From NCBI GenBank assembly GCA_003484395.1, contig DNCV01000023.1:3440-12460 (forward strand): a stretch of 9,021 nucleotides of DNA, read 5' to 3'. The position numbers and the translations under genes were made by a program. Shown here in pieces: positions 1 through 5,548 of this stretch. Source of the stretch: Dehalococcoidia bacterium. GTDB taxonomy: Bacteria; Chloroflexota; Dehalococcoidia; GIF9; UBA5629. Position 1 is the first letter of the stretch, and each line of letters begins with the position of its first letter. The notes under the pieces are model-generated. The model saw nothing but the letters and a program-made list of their open reading frames with translations, had not been told where the DNA came from and made no database searches.

Positions 1-1861
1 CGGTTTCATAGTCGAGGATAACATATTTTGATTTGAGGTTGTTTGCCAGTGTTGCGGCAGTGTTTTCGTCCTGTGATGTAAGGAATTTGCCCACGATTTC
101 GGCTCCGCCCTGTCCGGGATTGCAATTCGGTATTCGATGGCTGATGCGCGGTATCCAGTAGCCATAATCCCACCATGCAGTCACACTATAGACAGTTTCA
201 GGATAGGTGAAAGGCGTTCGATGCAGTTTATTGTAAAAATCGGGGCTGCCGAATGGCTCCGGCGTGTTGTTTTTCATCCAATCCAAAGATTCGCACCAGG
301 CATTGCCTGGTGCGAATCTGGGCTGTGAGGCTGTATCACGCGCATAAATAACATTTGGAAGGATGACGAAGAGGAAGACAACAATCGCTCCAACCGTACG
401 AATCGCAGTGTTGGCGCCGACCTTTGCCTCTTTTTTTGCTCGCTTCTGATGCTTCGCTTTTTTGCCATGCGCAGCAGTTGACGAAACATTCGGAGCTGCC
501 GCTTTTTTGAAACCGAAGTACCGTTCCAATGACCACCAGGAACAGTAGGCGGTCAATAGCGCGACGTTTACTGCAAAGTAGTACGCCCAGCGGCGCATTG
601 ACAGGGTCATCAGCAGGATAATAACGCTCCAGACGACGAGCAGAGTTTTTTCGGTGTCTCCGCGTTTTGCCACGATGTAGATGCACATTCCCAGCGCGAT
701 GAACGCAAGGATGCTGCCCGTCGTAAAGTTCAGCCACATGATGGAGAACGTGAACTCGCCATCAGGGAAAAAGATCGGTGCGGTTTCCGATATGGTGCGC
801 ATTCCTCCGCTCGGATTGAGCCAGGAGAACAAGGATATCATTGATGTTAAAAGGCCTTGATTGATCAGGTAGAAGATTGCCAAACCGAGTATCCCTGCGC
901 CGGCAACGATGAGCACATAATGAAACGGTTTCAAACCTCGCTTCATTAATTGGTGCGACATGATGCCGAGGGCCAGCGTGGCAAATACAGCAACAAGGAG
1001 AGATGCGATCTGCTGTTCGGTGTGAGGAAACAACATGGTAAGGATCAGCGCTGTGATAAACGTTATAGAGCCTGCAAAGCAGAGATAATCGGCGTTTGCA
1101 GATCTGGCATAATCAATGAAGTATTGAATGATGATATAAATGAAAAAGATGAAAACGAAAAGAAGAGCGCCCTGCCACGAATTTAAATACAGCGCCAGTG
1201 TTATCCCTGCAAGCACACTGTAGATCAGCGGCTTGGCAATGCTATGCCAGTCTGTCTTTATTAGATGAGAAAAAGATAGCTGCTTCCGTTTTGCAGACTG
1301 CACTGCAAGGATTACAAAGAGCGTTGCCAGTGTTGAACACAAAACTTCAAAAACATGATTGTCGGTGAAACCGAGAATCGATCGCCCGAGAAATTCCCCA
1401 GGCAGAAAGGCTATCAATGCTGCGGCGATGATCCCGCACCAGCGGTTACACAACGCTTTACCGATGAAATATGTTGGAATAACGACAAGCGCACCGAGTA
1501 TTGCCGGAAAATAGACACTGACGATATCGATGGTATGCTGTGTGGGCGCGCCCAGTCCGATAAGCCAGATAACAGCGGCAAGAAGATAGTCAAAGAACAG
1601 ATGTCCGGTTACTTCGCCGCCGCCTGGATAGATTAAGTAAGGATTGAATGAACTGACGCTGGGGAAGTTGTGGACGATGTTATCGACGATCCACATATGG
1701 AAGTAGGCATCCGTGCCGGTAAACTTGATCCACTGTCCAGAGAAGACATAGTCATAGGGGAAGATAACGCGCAAGGCAAATGCCAAACAGACTATTATAG
1801 CTACGCATATGCCGGTGATGAATCGAAATGATAGTTTATTATTAGAATCAGGTGACACCAT
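1..1861 (-). CDS. Archaeal-type STT3/AglB oligosaccharyltransferase, 3' end cut by the window edge
   Basis: Membrane glycosyltransferase expected to move a lipid-linked oligosaccharide onto asparagine of secreted proteins outside the cytoplasmic membrane. The visible 620 codons are open throughout. They start at ATG 1861, which directly follows an in-frame TAA, so the start cannot lie further upstream; the Shine-Dalgarno sequence is weak. Motifs seen: a first acidic motif GTDAYFH with Asp51 near the N-terminus; a second, GFTDNHVFE, with Asp167 and His169; a TISE loop motif (Thr356-Glu359, the family TIxE); and the signature WWDYGYW at residues 563-569, followed by HRIPNCNPGQ. Many hydrophobic segments (for example about 15-34, 88-104, 116-135, 483-505) fit the multi-pass membrane domain. 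A Lys/Ala-rich loop spans about 452-478. The TIxE and DxH-like motifs resemble archaeal AglB more than bacterial PglB. The rest of the soluble catalytic domain is outside the window. Family assignment is firm; acceptor, glycan and exact subgroup are unknown. Confidence 0.93.
   Translation of the reverse strand, partial: MVSPDSNNKLSFRFITGICVAIIVCLAFALRVIFPYDYVFSGQWIKFTGTDAYFHMWIVDNIVHNFPSVSSFNPYLIYPGGGEVTGHLFFDYLLAAVIWLIGLGAPTQHTIDIVSVYFPAILGALVVIPTYFIGKALCNRWCGIIAAALIAFLPGEFLGRSILGFTDNHVFEVLCSTLATLFVILAVQSAKRKQLSFSHLIKTDWHSIAKPLIYSVLAGITLALYLNSWQGALLFVFIFFIYIIIQYFIDYARSANADYLCFAGSITFITALILTMLFPHTEQQIASLLVAVFATLALGIMSHQLMKRGLKPFHYVLIVAGAGILGLAIFYLINQGLLTSMISLFSWLNPSGGMRTISETAPIFFPDGEFTFSIMWLNFTTGSILAFIALGMCIYIVAKRGDTEKTLLVVWSVIILLMTLSMRRWAYYFAVNVALLTAYCSWWSLERYFGFKKAAAPNVSSTAAHGKKAKHQKRAKKEAKVGANTAIRTVGAIVVFLFVILPNVIYARDTASQPRFAPGNAWCESLDWMKNNTPEPFGSPDFYNKLHRTPFTYPETVYSVTAWWDYGYWIPRISHRIPNCNPGQGGAEIVGKFLTSQDENTAATLANNLKSKYVILDYET
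287..319. repeat. Perfect 16-bp inverted repeat with 1-nt centre inside the STT3 gene
   Basis: The left arm AGATTCGCACCAGGCA (287-302) and the right arm TGCCTGGTGCGAATCT (304-319) are exact reverse complements around a single T at 303. In the STT3 reading frame this encodes about residues 515-525, between the last visible membrane segment and the WWDYG catalytic motif. The frame stays open and family-like on both sides, so it does not look like a chimeric join. As RNA it could fold into a strong hairpin. There is no T-tract, so it is not an intrinsic terminator. Confidence 0.95.
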
Positions 1862-1891
1862 TTATATCTTCGATGCGGCAAAGATGTTTAT

Positions 1892-1930
1892 TTAGTTGAC
1901 ATAACTTATTTGCATTAATATCTGACTCAT
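1892..1930 (-). CDS. Possible 12-residue leader peptide upstream of the STT3 gene
   Basis: A tiny ORF (MSQILMQISYVN) begins at ATG 1930 and ends with TAA at 1892, 30 nt before the STT3 start. It is immediately preceded by AAGGTGAT, a good match to the anti-Shine-Dalgarno sequence at short spacing. The GGTGA of that site is also one arm of a small hairpin (TCACC, six-base loop, GGTGA; 1935-1950), which could hide the site. This would suit a translated leader, but an ORF this short can arise by chance. No attenuation structure or codon run was found. Confidence 0.25.
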   Translation of the reverse strand: MSQILMQISYVN

Positions 1931-1979
1931 TGTATCACCTTTTTCGGTGAATTGCTGAGGGTTTTGTCTGTAGAGACCG

Positions 1980-2831
1980 TTACAGTATTCTGAGGACAAT
2001 ATCGAGCGCTTTTGCCGAATGCGTTAAGGCTCCGATTGATATCATATCGACACCTGTCTCAGCTATGGAGCGCACTTTATCCAGCGTTATCCCGCCGGAT
2101 GCTTCAACCTTTGCGCGCCCTTTGATAATCTCGACGCATGCTTGCATATCTGGTATCGACATGTTATCGAGCATAATAATGTCTGCTCCACTTTCGGCAG
2201 CCTGCCGCGCCTCCTCCTGTGTTCGTACCTCGATTTCAATCAGCGTTCCGCGTGGTGTTTTTTTTCGTGCTGTCTCTATACTATTTTCTATTGAGAACCC
2301 CTGCTGCCGTTTGAGGAGGGTAATGTGGTTGTTTTTAATGAGGACGGCATCTTGCAGGTGCATACGGTGATTGTCAGCGCCACCGAGATGTACAGCATAT
2401 TTCTGCAGCGATCGCAGACCCGGTACGGTTTTTCGTGTGTCCAGTATACGTGTCTTTAATCCGCTGACTTCTTTCACATATCGTGCCGACTCTGTTGCAA
2501 TGCCGCTCAGATGCTGCAGAAAATTCAGGACAACCCGCTCCGATTTAAGAATGCTGGCAGCGTTTCCTTCGATGGTCATCACTATATCGCCTGATGTGAC
2601 ACGACTTCCGTCTTTGATCAATATCTCGACGTTAAGTTTGGAATCGATGCGGTGGAATATCTGCTTGGCGAGCGCGCAGCCGGCGATAACGCCGGATTCT
2701 TTGACGATTATGCGGGCTTGTGCCCGTTCCTTTGTGGGGATGAGCGCTTGTGAGGTGATATCATGGCGAACATGATCTTCTGCGAGTGCGGTATCGATAA
2801 GTTTGGTAATGGCCTTGTCCGGTTTATTCAA
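1980..2831 (-). CDS. nadC: Quinolinate phosphoribosyltransferase (nicotinate-nucleotide pyrophosphorylase, carboxylating)
   Basis: Cytoplasmic enzyme of de novo NAD synthesis: quinolinate plus PRPP gives nicotinate mononucleotide, CO2 and pyrophosphate. With the start chosen here the protein has 283 residues, normal for NadC. Visible family motifs are HDITSQAL near the N-terminus, DTRKTVPGLR (residues 131-140, substrate phosphate binding), GGADNHR (150-156), LIKNNH (164-169; the family usually has LIKDNH), IEIEV (198-202), MLDN (220-223) and EASGGI (243-248). A GTG at 2864 would add 11 residues (HIFHLRRTRRL and its start). I prefer TTG 2831 because AAGGAG lies 10 nt before it, inside the region the longer form would have to code, and because the family homology begins just after it. 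No nadA or nadB is visible here. The gene has its own promoter with an operator-like repeat. Function is secure; the start is probable. Confidence 0.95.
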   Translation of the reverse strand: MNKPDKAITKLIDTALAEDHVRHDITSQALIPTKERAQARIIVKESGVIAGCALAKQIFHRIDSKLNVEILIKDGSRVTSGDIVMTIEGNAASILKSERVVLNFLQHLSGIATESARYVKEVSGLKTRILDTRKTVPGLRSLQKYAVHLGGADNHRMHLQDAVLIKNNHITLLKRQQGFSIENSIETARKKTPRGTLIEIEVRTQEEARQAAESGADIIMLDNMSIPDMQACVEIIKGRAKVEASGGITLDKVRSIAETGVDMISIGALTHSAKALDIVLRIL

Positions 2832-2841
2832 TCGTCTGGTT

Positions 2842-2847
2842 CTCCTT
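2842..2847 (-). promoter_or_regulatory. Ribosome-binding site that selects the TTG start of nadC
   Basis: AAGGAG on the minus strand, 10 nt before TTG 2831. Its strength and place argue for the TTG start over the upstream in-frame GTG at 2864. Confidence 0.7.
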
Positions 2848-2876
2848 AGGTGAAAGATGTGCACATTTGTTTTTTC

Positions 2877-2910
2877 TGATTCTTGTTAAAAGTCATACTA
2901 CCAAGAATCA
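2877..2910. promoter_or_regulatory. Operator-like inverted repeat around the nadC -10 element
   Basis: TGATTCTTG (2877-2885) and CAAGAATCA (2902-2910) are perfect 9-bp inverted repeats separated by 16 nt. One arm lies in the promoter spacer just upstream of the -10, and the other falls at the expected transcription start. No T-tract follows on the minus strand, so a terminator is unlikely. The geometry suits repression by a dimeric regulator. I do not recognise the motif as a known NiaR, NadR or NrtR site. Confidence 0.5.
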
Positions 2911-2924
2911 CTGTGCCAGGTCAA
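2895..2924 (-). promoter_or_regulatory. Candidate sigma-70-type promoter of nadC
   Basis: On the minus strand, TTGACC (2924-2919, five of six to consensus) is followed after 18 nt by TAGTAT (2900-2895, four of six). Transcription would begin near 2888, giving a leader of roughly 55 nt before the TTG start. It lies in the gap between the 42-residue membrane protein gene and nadC, so nadC can be transcribed on its own. Confidence 0.5.
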
Positions 2925-2951
2925 TCACAGAGGAGCGCCAATGAATGCATA

Positions 2952-3080
2952 TTATAGATACATTACCCCGGCCATAACCATGATGCTCATCAGGATGGCA
3001 ATGTCCAGGATAATGCCGCCGAATATGGTGCGGAGTTTTTTATCGTTGCTGATTGCTGCATAAATTTTTTTGCTGCTCAT
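2952..3080 (-). CDS. Small single-pass membrane protein, 42 residues, function unknown
   Basis: The ORF runs from ATG 3080 to TAA 2952. A strong Shine-Dalgarno AAGGAG (3094-3089) lies 8 nt before the ATG. The protein has a short charged N-terminus (residues 1-17, with Lys4, Lys5, Lys14, Lys15 and Arg17) and then one continuous hydrophobic stretch at about 18-42, rich in Ile, Met, Leu and Gly. By the positive-inside rule the N-terminus is probably cytoplasmic. A second in-frame ATG six bases upstream is too close to the ribosome-binding site to be preferred. It lies between the zinc-ribbon gene and nadC on the same strand. I recognise no family. The coding call rests on the ribosome-binding site plus the clean soluble-then-membrane layout. 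Confidence 0.6.
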   Translation of the reverse strand: MSSKKIYAAISNDKKLRTIFGGIILDIAILMSIMVMAGVMYL

Positions 3081-3344
3081 TTTCATCTCTCCTTTTTCCC
3101 TTTGTCTACATACTAAAACGGTTCCGGTGAAAAAAGGTTTATGACATTATTGTTTTTATCACAACTCTATTATGCCTGATTAAACGAGAGATGAAATCGG
3201 CAGTGAGGCTTATTTTGCGCTAAGGATTTGGTTGTAGCCTGTACGGTGACTGCGGTAAGCCAGAAGGCTGATCAATCGATAGTCCGAAATACGGACAAGG
3301 TCAGAAATGCATGACTACCAAGATAAACAAATGGCGATGGCAGT

Positions 3345-3644
3345 TTAAAAGGGACGATGTTTAAATACGCCGATCCTGCCGAATTTTCTGTCATGGCTCT
3401 TGTGAGTTTCTTCGAGGCCGAGATCGTCGCTGATTCTCTCCGAGAGAGGTTTGCGCTTTTCTGTTGTCAGAGTTTGGCTCTGATTCTGGTCTTGGTTTCG
3501 GTCACCCTGCTTGCTCAATGTTTGACACTGGCATTTAGGGCAATAGGCTTCGGAGATTAGCTTGCCTTTCTGTATTTGCACATCGCCAATAAAATCACAG
3601 TTGTCACAGGAGACGGTTAGCGTGTAAGTGTCATTTTGCATCAT
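3345..3644 (-). CDS. Small zinc-ribbon protein of unknown function
   Basis: A 99-residue protein with CDNC at residues 14-17 and CPKC plus a further Cys at 35-40, the layout of a four-Cys zinc ribbon of the kind that binds one structural zinc. After it comes a Gln/Asn/Asp-rich linker (about 46-59) and a basic, charged C-terminal tail (about 62-99). The N-terminal part resembles the short zinc ribbons found in many nucleic-acid-linked or regulatory proteins, but nothing shows a specific partner. The start is ATG 3644 or the adjacent ATG 3641; only a weak GAG-type ribosome site precedes them. A good promoter lies about 30 nt upstream. Coding is well supported by the paired cysteines; function is open. 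Confidence 0.75.
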   Translation of the reverse strand: MMQNDTYTLTVSCDNCDFIGDVQIQKGKLISEAYCPKCQCQTLSKQGDRNQDQNQSQTLTTEKRKPLSERISDDLGLEETHKSHDRKFGRIGVFKHRPF

Positions 3645-3673
3645 TCTTTACTCTGGTTACTATTTTAGCGCCT

Positions 3674-3702
3674 ATTATAACTGAAATGGTGAAAGCTGTT
3701 TA
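3674..3702 (-). promoter_or_regulatory. Candidate promoter of the zinc-ribbon gene
   Basis: On the minus strand, TAAACA (3702-3697) is followed after 17 nt by a perfect TATAAT (3679-3674). The predicted start is near 3667, giving a leader of about 23 nt before ATG 3644. Confidence 0.55.
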
Positions 3703-3733
3703 GTAGTAATGGATGTGTATTCACGCATGGCAA

Positions 3734-4324
3734 TTACATAAGTGCAGCTATCTGTTGTTTATGTTCCTCGAGGACTTTCTCATATTGGCCATCGAGTTCG
3801 CTGCTGGCTCTTCGCCATTGCTCCTGAAACTGGAGTTGAACTTGCGTTTCTATAGGTATTCCGCTTTTTTGTGCCTGCTGCTGCATTGCCCGTGTGAGCT
3901 CAGGCAGCTTTGATTCGAATGCCGATTTAAACTGATTGAATGCCTGCTGTCGCGCCTGCTCATAATACGTAATAAGGCTGCTGATCCTGTCGAGAAGAGC
4001 GTCAAGCTGATTTTTTGATTTCTTTGTGAGCTTGAGCCCGGAGATGGCTTTATTTGTCGTCTTTTTGGACATATCATCTTTGGGAAGTGTGATATTATGC
4101 AGCAATGCTTCCTGCATGCCGTTAACGACGTGTTTGCGCACATTTTCATCGGTGTATTTATTCAATTCACCCGCAAGGTCAAATTTTTCCTCTCTAAGGT
4201 ACCGTGCGGCGAGTGCGCTGCCGATAGGCACGTATTCAAGACGTTTGAGTTCCTCATCGGTAGCCTTCCCCATTTTCTCTACTTTTTCCATCGCTCGCTC
4301 AAAGGCGCTTTTCATTTCACCCAT
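3734..4324 (-). CDS. Conserved-looking helical protein of unknown function, 196 residues
   Basis: Soluble, highly charged protein with no signal peptide or membrane segment. Residues 1-30 (beginning MGEMKSAFERAMEKVEKMGK) are an amphipathic helix. A middle part (about 33-90) includes PIGSALAARYLREEKFDLAG, and a Lys/Thr-rich stretch (about 85-103) leads into a long Gln/Glu-rich helical region (about 105-196) likely to form a coiled coil. I know no function and see no catalytic motif; an assembly or regulatory role would be only a guess. The start is ATG 4324, with AAGGAG 7 nt upstream. It has its own promoter, and the zinc-ribbon gene follows after 89 nt with a separate promoter, so the two are neighbours rather than clearly one operon. 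A real gene on length, ribosome-binding site and composition. Confidence 0.85.
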   Translation of the reverse strand: MGEMKSAFERAMEKVEKMGKATDEELKRLEYVPIGSALAARYLREEKFDLAGELNKYTDENVRKHVVNGMQEALLHNITLPKDDMSKKTTNKAISGLKLTKKSKNQLDALLDRISSLITYYEQARQQAFNQFKSAFESKLPELTRAMQQQAQKSGIPIETQVQLQFQEQWRRASSELDGQYEKVLEEHKQQIAALM

Positions 4325-4367
4325 ATGTTTGCTCCTTATCTGATGATCAATATCAAATGACTGTCTA

Positions 4368-4397
4368 ATTATAAACGGTTTATATGCGGCTTGCCAT
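4368..4397 (-). promoter_or_regulatory. Candidate promoter of the 196-residue helical protein
   Basis: On the minus strand, ATGGCA (4397-4392, four of six to consensus) is followed after 18 nt by a perfect TATAAT (4373-4368). The predicted start is near 4361, about 36 nt before ATG 4324. It sits in the short gap after the RimI-like gene. Confidence 0.5.
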
Positions 4398-4423
4398 AGC
4401 GAAGTTCCCGGTATCGTGCAGTG

Positions 4424-5074
4424 TCAATAGAGGTTTTGACACTTTCGGCGATGTTCATTTTGAAGCTGTTGAAAATAGGATATGAATTGAGGTGATTTGA
4501 TGCTGGTTGTCGTCATAATCAGAGCATCCTCGCCATTATCGGAGTAGTAGCGCAATCGCCTGCCGACCTCCTGGAAACGGTATTTTCTATAGAGCGATTG
4601 TGCAATGGAGTTGGAAACACGAACCTCCAGAGTAATGACATTGGCGTTTAACCGTTGCGCCAGCTCGATTGTTGCGATGAGCAGAAGCTCACCCAATCCC
4701 TGTCCACGGAAATCATTTCGCAGGCCGATCGTGGTGATGTGTGCCTCATCGACCATAAGCCAGATGCCGGCTATACCGATTACGAATTCAGTCGATGACG
4801 GTGGCAGCGTATAAGAGTGACGTGGTTTTAGATTAAAGAGACGGCTAAACCATGATTGCTCATCTCGAGTGATGCTGCGCTGCTGTTCCAGTTGATCTGA
4901 TCGATCGCGTGGTTTTGTCAGAACGATGTAACGGGCCAGTCGATTTTTCAGTTCACTTTTATAGGGGGAATAGGTGGGGCGCGGCCATTGCGTCGGGAAG
5001 GCTTCATTATCTATATCGATTGCCTGTGAAATGTCCCGTTCTTCCATTGGCCGAATATAATAAGATGTTGACAT
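4424..5074 (-). CDS. rimI: GNAT N-acetyltransferase, RimI-like, with an internal insertion
   Basis: Predicted cytoplasmic acetyltransferase. RimI enzymes acetylate the N-terminal alanine of ribosomal protein S18 using acetyl-CoA, and relatives have other protein targets. Seen: an N-terminal strand-helix typical of GNATs (IRPMEERDISQAIDID, 7-22), the acetyl-CoA pyrophosphate loop RGQGLG at 123-128, and the RimI-type block LEVRVSNSIAQSLYRKY (149-165), FQEVG (167-171) and YYSDNGEDALIM (176-187). The protein has 216 residues against about 150 for a plain RimI. The extra length is a polar segment at about 54-95 between early strands and a tail at 188-216. The start ATG 5074 has no strong Shine-Dalgarno. 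The fold is certain; RimI rather than another GNAT is likely from the C-terminal block. Confidence 0.85.
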   Translation of the reverse strand: MSTSYYIRPMEERDISQAIDIDNEAFPTQWPRPTYSPYKSELKNRLARYIVLTKPRDRSDQLEQQRSITRDEQSWFSRLFNLKPRHSYTLPPSSTEFVIGIAGIWLMVDEAHITTIGLRNDFRGQGLGELLLIATIELAQRLNANVITLEVRVSNSIAQSLYRKYRFQEVGRRLRYYSDNGEDALIMTTTSIKSPQFISYFQQLQNEHRRKCQNLY

Positions 5075-5107
5075 AATGATATACCGTGAAAATAAATTGT
5101 TACTTCG

Positions 5108-5116
5108 ATTTTAGCA
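5108..5116 (-). promoter_or_regulatory. Candidate extended -10 promoter of the RimI-like gene
   Basis: Minus strand TGCTAAAAT (5116-5108) is an extended -10 element (TGn before a five-of-six TATAAT match). No good -35 lies 16-18 nt upstream, as is common with this class. The start would be near 5101, about 27 nt before the ATG. It lies in the divergent gap shared with the thiamine-binding protein gene. Confidence 0.4.
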
Positions 5117-5162
5117 TATTTTCTTTGGTAAACTGCAGCTATTGCCAGCGCTGATGTGTATT

Positions 5163-5193
5163 TTGAGCGTTGCTTGTGTTACAGTATTACAAT
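5163..5193 (+). promoter_or_regulatory. Weak candidate promoter of the thiamine-binding protein / pyrD unit
   Basis: TTGAGC (5163-5168) and TACAAT (5188-5193) are separated by 19 nt, longer than optimal. The predicted start is near 5200, about 20 nt before the ATG at 5222. It is the best match found in the divergent gap, but not strong. Confidence 0.3.
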
Positions 5194-5211
5194 CATAGTT
5201 GCGTAGAGCTT

Positions 5212-5216
5212 GGAGG
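5212..5216 (+). promoter_or_regulatory. Ribosome-binding site fixing the start of the thiamine-binding protein
   Basis: GGAGG, extended as GGAGGTGA, lies 5 nt before ATG 5222. It rules out the TTG at 5210, which would sit in front of the ribosome-binding site. Confidence 0.85.
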
Positions 5217-5221
5217 TGACG

Positions 5222-5548
5222 ATGAACAGGAATATTGTCGCTGAAGTATCGGTGGTGCCGCTTGGCACGGAAAAACCCGGGGTAAGCCGGTATGTTGCCG
5301 CCTGCATCGATATCATCGATGGCAGGAATGATGTTCGGTATCAACTGACGCCTATGGGTACGATTCTTGAAGGATCTATGGATGCCGTGCTTAATGCTGT
5401 CAGGCTGATGCATGAGGTGCCGTTCAATAGAGGGGCCAAACGTGTCGTAACGACATTGAAGATAGATGATCGCAGGGATAAAAAGCTGAGCATGAAAGGT
5501 AAAATAAACTCGGTGATGAAATCGAAGTCTCATGCAAAAGAAACATAG
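5222..5548 (+). CDS. MTH1187/YkoF-type thiamine-binding protein (DUF77 family)
   Basis: A 108-residue cytoplasmic protein of the Thiamine_BP family, small ferredoxin-like proteins that assemble into oligomers; some members bind thiamine or its pyrimidine precursor. The full family pattern is seen: VVPLGTEKPGVSRYVAA early, YQLTPMGTILEG in the middle (about residues 40-51), then a helix with MHEVPF, RGAKRVVTTLKIDDR (about 70-84) and a basic tail. An in-frame TTG at 5210 lies in front of the ribosome-binding site (GGAGG 5212-5216), so ATG 5222, 5 nt after it, is the start. The end overlaps pyrD by 17 nt, so the two are co-transcribed and perhaps translationally coupled. Whether this protein truly binds thiamine cannot be told from the sequence. 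Confidence 0.9.
   Translation: MNRNIVAEVSVVPLGTEKPGVSRYVAACIDIIDGRNDVRYQLTPMGTILEGSMDAVLNAVRLMHEVPFNRGAKRVVTTLKIDDRRDKKLSMKGKINSVMKSKSHAKET

Noticed and set aside
336..737. Minus-strand 133-codon open frame in the left part, and the similar plus-strand frames at 950-1186 and 1355-1636
   Set aside because: All lie within the STT3 gene, whose frame has clear family motifs. Their products are low-complexity or Cys/Arg-rich and have no plausible start signals.
1896..1924. Plus-strand TTGACA followed after 17 nt by TATCTG
   Set aside because: The -10 match is poor and the only thing downstream on that strand is antisense to nadC. Probably chance in an AT-rich gap.
2065..2775. Plus-strand open frames opposite nadC (2065-2370 and 2371-2775)
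   Set aside because: They are antisense shadows of a fully conserved nadC; the products show no family features.
2877..2910. The nadC-upstream inverted repeat as an intrinsic terminator for the small membrane protein gene
   Set aside because: The 16-nt loop is long and the minus strand after the stem is A-rich rather than T-rich; an operator fits better.
3081..3344. 264-nt gap between the small membrane protein and the zinc-ribbon gene: short stems (3258-3269, 3282-3296) and a protein-like minus-strand stretch near 3225-3325
   Set aside because: The stems are only 4-5 bp and no T-tract follows. The open stretch has no ATG, GTG or ribosome site. SRP RNA, RNase P, tmRNA, tRNA and common riboswitch motifs were looked for and not seen.
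5306..5331. Imperfect palindrome around ATCGAT-ATC-ATCGAT in the thiamine-binding gene
   Set aside because: It has a mismatch/bulge and follows from the repeated Ile-Asp codons of the conserved protein.
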